Positions 1 to 6,000 of a DNA stretch of 6,194 bases are shown here, piece by piece (position 1 is the stretch's first letter; every line of letters begins with the position of its first letter). The stretch is from Thermoplasmata archaeon (GTDB lineage Archaea > Thermoplasmatota > Thermoplasmata > Lutacidiplasmatales > UBA184). Made by a program: the position numbers and the translations under genes. The stretch lies in NCBI GenBank assembly GCA_030042815.1, contig JASHYY010000143.1, positions 1 to 6,194 on the forward strand, in the 5' to 3' direction. The notes under the pieces are model-generated. The model was not told the DNA's origin and ran no database searches. It saw only the letters and a list, made by a program, of their open reading frames with translations.

Positions 1-484
1 GGTCGAGCACGTCGGTCGAAAGCTCGTAGCGTTGCAGATACCGCTGGACCACGAGCGAGGCCAGCGCCGGCATCGTCGCCCCGGCCGCGACCTCGCTCGT
101 GTGCAGCGACGCGGCGAGCTCCTTCGTGATCACCGCGGTGGTGCGGTCGGTCATCTTGTCCGCGGCCACGACGAGCGCCCGTTCGTAGCGCCCCGACTCG
201 AGCGCGAGCACGGCCGCGTGGAACGCCATGCCCCCGGTGCCGCTCGCGGAGTCGACGCGGAACCCGGCGGCGGACTCGAGGCTCAGGCGGCCGGCGAGGC
301 GCGGCAGAAACGCTTCCGAGCCGTGCGGTCCGTGCGCCAGCATCGTGCCCGCCACGAGCAGGTCGATCGGTTTCCGCCCGACCCCTTCGAGCGCGAGGCC
401 GGCCGCCTCGGCCGCGAGGTCGACGAGCCCTTCCGGCCGCTTGCCGTACCGGCCCATCCCAAGGCTGGCGATGTGGACGGTCAC
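1..484 (-). CDS. Thiolase-family protein (archaeal SCP-x / acetyl-CoA acetyltransferase-like), partial; active-site Cys replaced by Ser
   Basis: This is the N-terminal 161 residues of a thiolase-fold enzyme; the gene continues past the left edge (family members are usually about 390 residues). Seen in the sequence: an N-terminal strand (VHIASLGMGRYGK) like the usual VGxGxTxFGK start, the segment RVDSASGTGGMAFHAA (residues 76-91) where thiolases have the nucleophile loop, then LVVAADKMTD (104-113) and GATMPALASLVVQRY (135-149), which match the archaeal SCP-x-like subfamily. In that family the enzyme condenses or cleaves acyl-CoA; the archaeal form makes acetoacetyl-CoA for the mevalonate pathway together with HMG-CoA synthase and a DUF35 protein. 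Here the cysteine position of the typical AACASG loop is Ser81 (codon 242-244), so ordinary thiolase chemistry is doubtful. The GTG start at 484-482 was chosen because it overlaps the upstream stop (GTGA) and gives the full N-terminal strand. It is probably co-translated with the nuclease gene. The thiolase fold is firm; activity and substrate are not. Confidence 0.83.
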   Translation of the reverse strand, partial: MTVHIASLGMGRYGKRPEGLVDLAAEAAGLALEGVGRKPIDLLVAGTMLAHGPHGSEAFLPRLAGRLSLESAAGFRVDSASGTGGMAFHAAVLALESGRYERALVVAADKMTDRTTAVITKELAASLHTSEVAAGATMPALASLVVQRYLQRYELSTDVLD

Positions 485-1035
485 GCTCCCATCCCCCCGG
501 ACGGCTCCATCAAGATTCGGACGCGCTCAAGGAACTGGGAGAGTCGCTGGCCTTCCTCCCATCGAAGGATACCGTTGCCCTCGCGGGTGGCGCCGACGGG
601 CGGCAGGCCGCGGCACACCACGCGCAGCACGCCCGAGGTGGGGCTGGTGCTTCCGAGAAAGAGCCGCCAGCTCTCCTCCGACCGGACCCCCAACCGCCGG
701 TAGGCGTAGAGCACCGCGAGGCCGGCCCGGGCGATCGCCTCGCGATGGGCCTTGAGCTGCGCGTTCGCGCGCCCGCTCGCCGCGGTGAAGCGGATGACCG
801 GCTCGGACGAGGCCTTGACCTCGATCGGGAAGGAAAGGCCCCAGCGCATCGCGACGAGGTCGAGGCCGAGCGACCCCGCGCCGCGGATGACGAGGAACGG
901 ATGGTCGATCAGCCGTTCGAATTCGACGCGCTCCGGGGGCGGGATCCCCCGCGCATAGGACCGGACGCTCGTCGGGTCCCCCTCGAGGAGGCTCCGAAGC
1001 TCGCGCTCGTAGCCCGAAAAGCTGCGGCCGACCAC
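481..1035 (-). CDS. Hjc-like Holliday junction resolvase / PD-(D/E)XK nuclease
   Basis: A 184-residue protein with the archaeal Hjc pattern: an N-terminal helix YERELRSLLE (residues 9-18) with the candidate catalytic Glu10/Glu12, then VIRGAGSLGLDLVAMR (49-64) with Ser55 and Asp59, then FPIEVKASS (69-77) with Glu72 and Lys74, which together form the E...D...ExK metal site. The known role of Hjc is to cut four-way DNA junctions as a homodimer during recombination and fork repair. Two things differ from textbook Hjc (about 120-135 residues): about 28 extra residues (20-47) lie between the first helix and the first core strand, and the C-terminal part is longer (about 125-184), ending in a helix QRLSQFLERVRIL. 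It may therefore be a structure-specific nuclease of the same superfamily rather than the housekeeping resolvase. The start is GTG at 1035-1033; an in-frame TAG lies a few codons upstream with no other start between, and a TATA-like box sits about 26 nt upstream, which fits a leaderless mRNA. It is first in an operon with the thiolase. Confidence 0.78.
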   Translation of the reverse strand: MVGRSFSGYERELRSLLEGDPTSVRSYARGIPPPERVEFERLIDHPFLVIRGAGSLGLDLVAMRWGLSFPIEVKASSEPVIRFTAASGRANAQLKAHREAIARAGLAVLYAYRRLGVRSEESWRLFLGSTSPTSGVLRVVCRGLPPVGATREGNGILRWEEGQRLSQFLERVRILMEPSGGMGA

Positions 1036-1054
1036 GGTTCCCTCGGTCGGATGG

Positions 1055-1067
1055 TACTAATATAAGG
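1055..1067. promoter_or_regulatory. Shared divergent TATA-like box
   Basis: The 55-bp intergenic region 1036-1090 is GC-rich except for one A/T run, taatataa at 1058-1065. Its centre (about 1061) lies about 26-27 nt from the GTG start of the minus-strand nuclease (1035) and about 29-30 nt from the ATG of the plus-strand ATPase (1091). Archaeal TATA boxes are centred about 26 nt before the transcription start, so both mRNAs would begin at or within a few bases of their start codons. The core reads TAATATAA on one strand and TTATATTA on the other, so TBP could bind in either orientation. No clear purine-rich BRE is visible on either side and no operator repeat was found. Inferred from position and composition only. 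Confidence 0.55.
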
Positions 1068-1090
1068 CGGTCGGCGGACTCGCGGGAAAG

Positions 1091-2545
1091 ATGGCCTCTC
1101 CGGCGTCTGTCGACATCACCGTGTCCGAGGTCCCGGTCGCCCGGGTCCTCGCCGCGCTGGTGGCCGACTCCGACCGGCGTCGCTCCGTCCGCGGGGTGCC
1201 GACGCAGGCCGCCCGGTTCCGGCTCTCGGAGCTGCGCGGCCGGCTGCTGCGGGACCGCGTCTTCGAGGACCCGGCCCGACTCCTGACCCGCTTGAAGCGA
1301 CGCGGCCTCCTGCTCGAGCTTCCGAGCGGCGCCGGGGAGAAGACGTTCCAGGTGCCGTACCCCGACGAACTCCGCCACCTCCTCCTCGACGAGGCCGAAC
1401 GGTCGGACGCCCCCGAAGCCGGCCCGGTGCTGCGGGTGCCCGACGAGCGGGCCGAGATCCGGTCGATGGACTCCGAGTTCCTCGACCGGCTCCGGGAGAT
1501 CCTCCGGGACCGCCTCGAGGAGACCCTGACTTTCGGCCGGACGTTCGACGTCCAGAAGCTCGCCACGTACCTCCGCGACCTCTTCGGCGAGGAGCTCTAC
1601 TTCGACTCCCTCACCTCGCTCCTCCAGCAGTACGCGCTCGCCGACGCGCCCCTGATCGCCCCCACGGGGCGGACGACCGGGGCGACCGGGTTCCACCTCG
1701 CCCTGTTCGGCCCGCCGGGCACGGGGAAAACGTTCTCGATCGATGACCTCGTCCGAGGGAATCCTCGCAGCGGAGTCCCGGCCCACGGTCTCCCCGGTCG
1801 GAACCGGTACTGCGGCGGGATCACCCCGGTGCAGTTCCTCCGGGTCGGCGCGGCCTATACCGGGCGGACGTTCAACTTCATCGTCCCCGAATTCAACGAC
1901 TGGTTCAAGTATCGCGGGATGGTCGAGCCGCTGAAGCTCGTGATGGAGCAGCGCGAGGTGAAGTGGGAGACGACCCTCGGCACCGTCGGGCCGTACACCT
2001 TCCGGTCGTTCTTCTCGGTCAACTACAACGTCCACACCGCGGGGGCGCGGGATTACTGGACGACGATCGGGGACCCGAACTTCGCCGCGCTGGAGGACCG
2101 GATGCTCCTGCGGTTCCATCCGATGACGCGGGCCCGCTTCCGGGCCGTCGAGGCCAGCGCCGAGCGGCTCGAGCTCGGCGAACTCGACTTCGCCCTCGCC
2201 GGACCGATCCGCGACCATCTGACCCTCGTCCACGCGATCGAGACCGGGCATCCTCTCGTGGCGTCCAAGTTCCCCGCGCGTCCGGTCCGTCTCGAGCGGA
2301 ACCTCTACGAGCGGCTGCGCGAGGTCTCCGAGAAAGCGCTCAAGGTCACCGACTTCCCGAAATTTTCCCCGCGCCTCAAGCTGCGGGCGGTCCGCCTCGC
2401 CGCCGCGGCGACCCTCTTGAGGTACTTCGGCCAGGCGACCGCCGGTCCGCTCGCGATCGGCCCGCGCGAGGTCGAGTTCGCGCGCCAATTCTACGAGGAG
2501 GAGATCCGTGCCCGCGAAGGACGTCACGGACGAGCGGCCGGCTAG
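1091..2545 (+). CDS. Winged-helix / AAA+ ATPase, MoxR/MCM-like (helix-2-insert clade), with variant Walker B
   Basis: A 484-residue ATPase. An N-terminal part (about 38-100) looks like a winged helix (RLSELRGRLLRD, then LLTRLKRRGLLLEL). A helical linker (about 120-185) leads to the AAA+ core. Walker A is GPPGTGKT (207-214). The Walker B region is FIVPEFNDW (263-271), aligning with the MoxR/MCM motif DEIN but with Pro266 in place of Asp; Glu267 and Asn269 are kept. The segment LKLVMEQREVKWE (281-293) matches the MoxR LLEAMQERQVT hairpin region. Sensor 1 is in SVNYNVH (309-315, Asn311/Asn313), the arginine-finger region is LEDRMLLRF (334-342), and sensor 2 is SPR (426-428). Proteins of this clade form rings and remodel proteins or DNA; the target here is unknown. 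The ATG at 1091 has no Shine-Dalgarno but lies about 30 nt after the TATA-like box, as expected for a leaderless gene. Its 3' end overlaps the zinc-ribbon gene by 38 nt. The AAA+ call is firm; the exact function is not. Confidence 0.82.
   Translation: MASPASVDITVSEVPVARVLAALVADSDRRRSVRGVPTQAARFRLSELRGRLLRDRVFEDPARLLTRLKRRGLLLELPSGAGEKTFQVPYPDELRHLLLDEAERSDAPEAGPVLRVPDERAEIRSMDSEFLDRLREILRDRLEETLTFGRTFDVQKLATYLRDLFGEELYFDSLTSLLQQYALADAPLIAPTGRTTGATGFHLALFGPPGTGKTFSIDDLVRGNPRSGVPAHGLPGRNRYCGGITPVQFLRVGAAYTGRTFNFIVPEFNDWFKYRGMVEPLKLVMEQREVKWETTLGTVGPYTFRSFFSVNYNVHTAGARDYWTTIGDPNFAALEDRMLLRFHPMTRARFRAVEASAERLELGELDFALAGPIRDHLTLVHAIETGHPLVASKFPARPVRLERNLYERLREVSEKALKVTDFPKFSPRLKLRAVRLAAAATLLRYFGQATAGPLAIGPREVEFARQFYEEEIRAREGRHGRAAG
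2495..2505 (+). promoter_or_regulatory. Shine-Dalgarno site for the zinc-ribbon gene
   Basis: The purine run gaggaggagat contains GGAGG at 2497-2501, six bases before the GTG at 2508. It lies inside the 3' end of the ATPase gene, where it encodes Glu-Glu-Glu. Its match to the archaeal anti-Shine-Dalgarno and its spacing support the GTG at 2508 as the real start of the downstream gene, translated from the same mRNA. The Glu codons alone could have produced the run by chance. Confidence 0.6.
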
Positions 2546-3011
2546 TCCCGCGGCGCGGACGGTCCGGTTCCGTCGGCCGGAACCCGAGCTCGTGCAGCGC
2601 ATGGCCCGTCGGGTCGTCCGCGCGGGCAAGGCGACCTTCCCCTCCCAGGCCGCGTTCCGCCTCGCGCTCTTGGGCTACCTCCGGCGGGAGGAGCCGCTCG
2701 CGACGATCAGCGGAACCCGGCTTCGCCACCTGCTCGTCGGAGTCCCCGGGGTCCGAGTGAGCGTTCGATACACCGAGCGACACGACCCGCGGCCTCTCCG
2801 GCACTGCCCGGTCTGCGGCTCCGACCTTATCCCGATCCGTAACCGGACGCTCACCGGAGAGACCGTCGTCCTCGGGCAGCGGTGCTCCCGGTGCGATTAC
2901 TGGACCCACGACAAACGGAGAGTACCCGTGCGGTACACTTTCTCGCAGGCGGGAATCGATGGAAGGCCGCTTCGTAAGGGGCCGCGCTCGCTCCGTCCGG
3001 ATCCCGTCTAG
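2508..3011 (+). CDS. Small zinc-ribbon protein of unknown function, co-operonic with the AAA+ ATPase
   Basis: A 167-residue basic protein. The first 25 residues look disordered. Residues about 27-90 are predicted helical followed by a strand pair (VQRMARRVVRAG, FRLALLGYLRREEP, then RLRHLLVGVPGVRVSVRY) and resemble a small winged-helix-like DNA- or RNA-binding fold. The C-terminal half holds a zinc ribbon: CPVC (Cys100, Cys103) and CSRC (Cys126, Cys129), with the knuckles separated by 22 residues that include RNRTLTGETVVLGQR. A basic tail follows (RRVPVRYTF ... RPLRKGPRSLR). The start is GTG at 2508, six bases after a GGAGG run, and overlaps the ATPase by 38 nt, so the two are almost certainly translated from one mRNA and may act together. 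The zinc ribbon suggests nucleic-acid or protein binding; no enzymatic motif is visible. I do not recognise a named family. The gene ends in the same CTAG that ends the convergent surface-protein gene. Confidence 0.75.
   Translation: MPAKDVTDERPASPAARTVRFRRPEPELVQRMARRVVRAGKATFPSQAAFRLALLGYLRREEPLATISGTRLRHLLVGVPGVRVSVRYTERHDPRPLRHCPVCGSDLIPIRNRTLTGETVVLGQRCSRCDYWTHDKRRVPVRYTFSQAGIDGRPLRKGPRSLRPDPV
3008..3011. other. Overlapping convergent stop codons in a CTAG palindrome
   Basis: The plus-strand zinc-ribbon gene ends with TAG at 3009-3011 and the minus-strand surface-protein gene ends with TAG read from 3010 to 3008. Both stops lie in one CTAG tetranucleotide. There is no space for a terminator between the genes, and no T-rich run or clear hairpin is visible just after either stop, so each transcript probably extends into the other gene's antisense strand. 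Confidence 0.9.
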
Positions 3012-6000
3012 CCTTCCGGTGGAACGTACGGATGGGGAGGGGCCGGCTTGCGCCGGCGCGACCGACCGGCGACCCAAAGCACCGCGACGGCGAGGGCCAC
3101 TCCGACGATCAGGCCCAGGAAGAGCGAGGGCCCGAGTGAAGTCCCCCCGCCGCTCGGCGCGCCGACCGAGACCGACAGACTTTCGTTGACCTCGACCCCC
3201 GCCGAGTCGCGGAGCGTCAGCCGCACGGAGTACGCCCCCGCGTTCGCGTAGGCGTGGGTCGCGGTGAGACCGTATCCGAAGGAGCCGTCGCCGAACGCCC
3301 AGGTCGCGTTGTAGGGCGCCAGCCCGCCCGAAACCGCGGCCTGGAAACTGACCTCGGAGCCTACCGACGTGCTCGACGTGCTGTCCGTGACGATGGCGGA
3401 GAGGGCGGGTTCCACCACGACCGACACGGTCTGGCTCGTGGAGGCGTTCACCGCGTCCACGTATTCGAACGTGGCCCCGAAGGTCCCGGGACCCGTCCAT
3501 GAGTGGCCCATCGAGAAGACGCCGGTCGACGAGTTCTCCGGTTCGGTGGGGGAACCGGAGAAGCTCCAGGTGCCCGTGCCCGTACCGGTACCTCCCGTCA
3601 CCGTCGCGGTGAAGAGGAGGGCAGTACCCAAATCGGTCTCGTTTCTGGGCGCGACGCTCAAGGCTACGTTGGGGGCCGCGTTCACGATCACGATCCGCGA
3701 GTCCGTAACGGCCTCGCCCGCGGAATCCCTCGCCGTCACGTTCAGAAGATAGTCGCCGGCGTGAGCGTACACGTGCGACATAGAGGAACCGGTCGCGCCC
3801 GTCCCGTCCCCAAACTCCCAGGAGTAGGAGTAGCTCGGAGTCCCGCCGGACGAGCGGACGCTGCCGTTCAGCGTTTGGCCCGCGTCGAGAACGGGGTTCG
3901 GCCCGGGCACGAGCGTCAGGGCGACGTCGAGCGTCGGCGCGACCGTGAGCTCGGCGCTGGCGTTCGCAATCTCACCGAGGGCGTCGGTAACGGACACGTT
4001 TACGTTGGACCGTCCCGCAACGTCCGGCGAACACGTAATCACGGTCGCATCGGCCGAGGCGCATCCGGACGGGAGACCGGAATAGGCGATGGTGTCCGGT
4101 CCGGCGCCCCCGGAGTATCCGAGCAGGAATTGGACCGTTTGGCCTTCGTCGACGGTGCTCGGGGACGCGGCGAAGTAGCTCACCTCAGGAGGGCTCGCGA
4201 TCACGCTGACCGTCCCGGACTGGATGTTCGGGACCCACACCACAGTCGACGCCGGCGATTCTCCGCCCGGGAGATAGAACGCGTACGGCGCGCCGGCCAA
4301 CTCACCTACGGGAATGTTCACCGAAGCGGCGGAACTTGCGGATAGACTCGAGCCGTTGAGGACAGTCACGGTGCTCGCATAATCGGGATACTCGCCCGCG
4401 GTGGAGACGTACAATGCCTCACGCGACGGATCGTAGGTAACGCCCATCGTTATCGCGTGGGGCGGGAGCGCGATCGGGGAACCGACTACCGACTGGGTGG
4501 CCGGGTCGATTGCTGTCACGTTCTCCCCACCGACGTAGACCAGACCGTCGGCGCTGTCGAAGGCCAAGGACGAGTCGTCACTCCCGGCGCTAATGCCGGA
4601 GTTGAGCACTTTTCCGTCGGAAGGGTCCACGACCGCGACCTTTCCAGACGACTCGTTTACGACGAACAGCAAGTGGGCGGGTGAGTCGAGCGTCAAAGCG
4701 TCCTGAGAATTGCCTCCGGTGGGAATTCCCACGGAAAGCTCGGGGGCCAGGTCCGTGAGCGAAAGCGCTTGGAGTCCTACCAAGTAGTTCGCCACCCAAA
4801 GGAGGCCGTCCGACTGATCGACGAACGTAAGATTATTTCCACCGACGAGGGCCGAATCCCTCGAAATGATAGCTCCAGTTTGGGGATTCAACTCCTCGAC
4901 CCCGTCGATGAGCCCTACATACAGCATCGAGTTTCCAGGGTCGATCGCGACGGACTGTGCCGCCGAGCCGAGGTTCAACGAAGCCGTGTCGGTGAGCCCC
5001 GTGGTGGCGTTCAGCTCCATGACCGATCCTGAGAAGGCATCCACGACGAACGCGCGATCTATGGTCGGGTCGTAGGCGATCGACTCGGGTTCCGGACCGA
5101 GGCTCGAGGAGGTGGAAACTAGCGAATCGGTGGCCAAACTGAGTTCGGCAACGGATCGTGAACCGGAACTCCACACAAACAGTGTCGTGCCCTGTTCATT
5201 CATCGCGAGTTCGCTGACCGATGCGCCGAACGTGACGGCCGGTACGCTCACCGTCGAACTGGATGGAGTGACAAGGTCGATGTTCGTTCCCGAATTATTC
5301 CCCACGATGAATTCACTACCGTTAGCATTGGTCAGAATTGGACCAGCACCGATGCCAATCTTGAGGTAGTCTACCGATGGAAGTGTCGTACTGTTTACTA
5401 ATGCGACAAACTCACTCGAGGGGATCGTCGCCGCGACTACGTCTGCATGAGCTGAATAGGCCATGCTGCCTGGCGAGCCCGGCGTGGACAACCAGCGCGA
5501 AACCTCTCCGTTTGTCGTACTGAGTACGGCGACAGTGTCATTTCCCGAGTCTGAGACGAACAGCAACTGGTCCTCGTTGTCGACAGCCAATCCTGCGGGC
5601 GCAGGAAGAGTTGAAGTTACAATCGACTCGCTCGTAAAGGAACTTGCATCGATGTACGTCAGATTATTCGAATCGTAATTCGCAACGTAGATTCCACCTT
5701 GAGCGGCGTCGTAGGCGAAAGCGTCAGGCTCGGTCCCGACTGGAATCGCGGAATGTACCCAGTCGCCTGATATGGGACTGATTACGCCTACTGTCGAGTT
5801 GGAGTAGTCTGCCGAATAAAGAAGCCCGTCAGCGGGGTCATACAAGAACGCCGACGCGTTTTGTACCCAGGGATCGATCCCGATGAATTCGTTGGTCGAT
5901 TCATTGAAGATGATCGCGGGAGCGATTCCCGGGGTCGGGAGGTTGTCGCTCGAGACTGCGCGCACCGGCAGCCATAGGTCCCCTGTGCTCGGAACATACG

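Noticed and set aside
484..494. ATG near 491 as the thiolase start
   Set aside because: That ATG is in the nuclease frame (its Met182 codon). The thiolase frame starts at the GTG overlapping the nuclease stop.
32..703. A 223-residue plus-strand open frame opposite the thiolase and nuclease genes
   Set aside because: Low-complexity Arg/Gly/Pro-rich translation on the antisense of two recognisable protein families.
527..2629. A 700-residue open frame on the minus strand covering the ATPase gene and part of the nuclease gene
   Set aside because: It is antisense to the ATPase, whose Walker A and other motifs are clear. Its translation is Arg/Glu/Gly/Pro-rich with no fold pattern, as expected from a GC-rich gene read on the other strand.
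1963..2760. A 265-residue plus-strand frame bridging the ATPase and zinc-ribbon genes
   Set aside because: It is out of frame with both recognisable proteins and its translation is Arg/Pro/Ser-rich without motifs; the overlap of the two real genes explains the region fully.
2376..3500. A 374-residue minus-strand frame crossing the convergent junction
   Set aside because: It overlaps the zinc-ribbon gene on the antisense strand and the surface-protein gene in another frame. The translation is Arg/Gly-rich and has no domain signature.
3503..4345. A 280-residue plus-strand frame opposite the PKD part of the surface-protein gene
   Set aside because: It is antisense to well-defined PKD domains and rich in Arg/Gly/His, typical of a shadow frame in GC-rich DNA.
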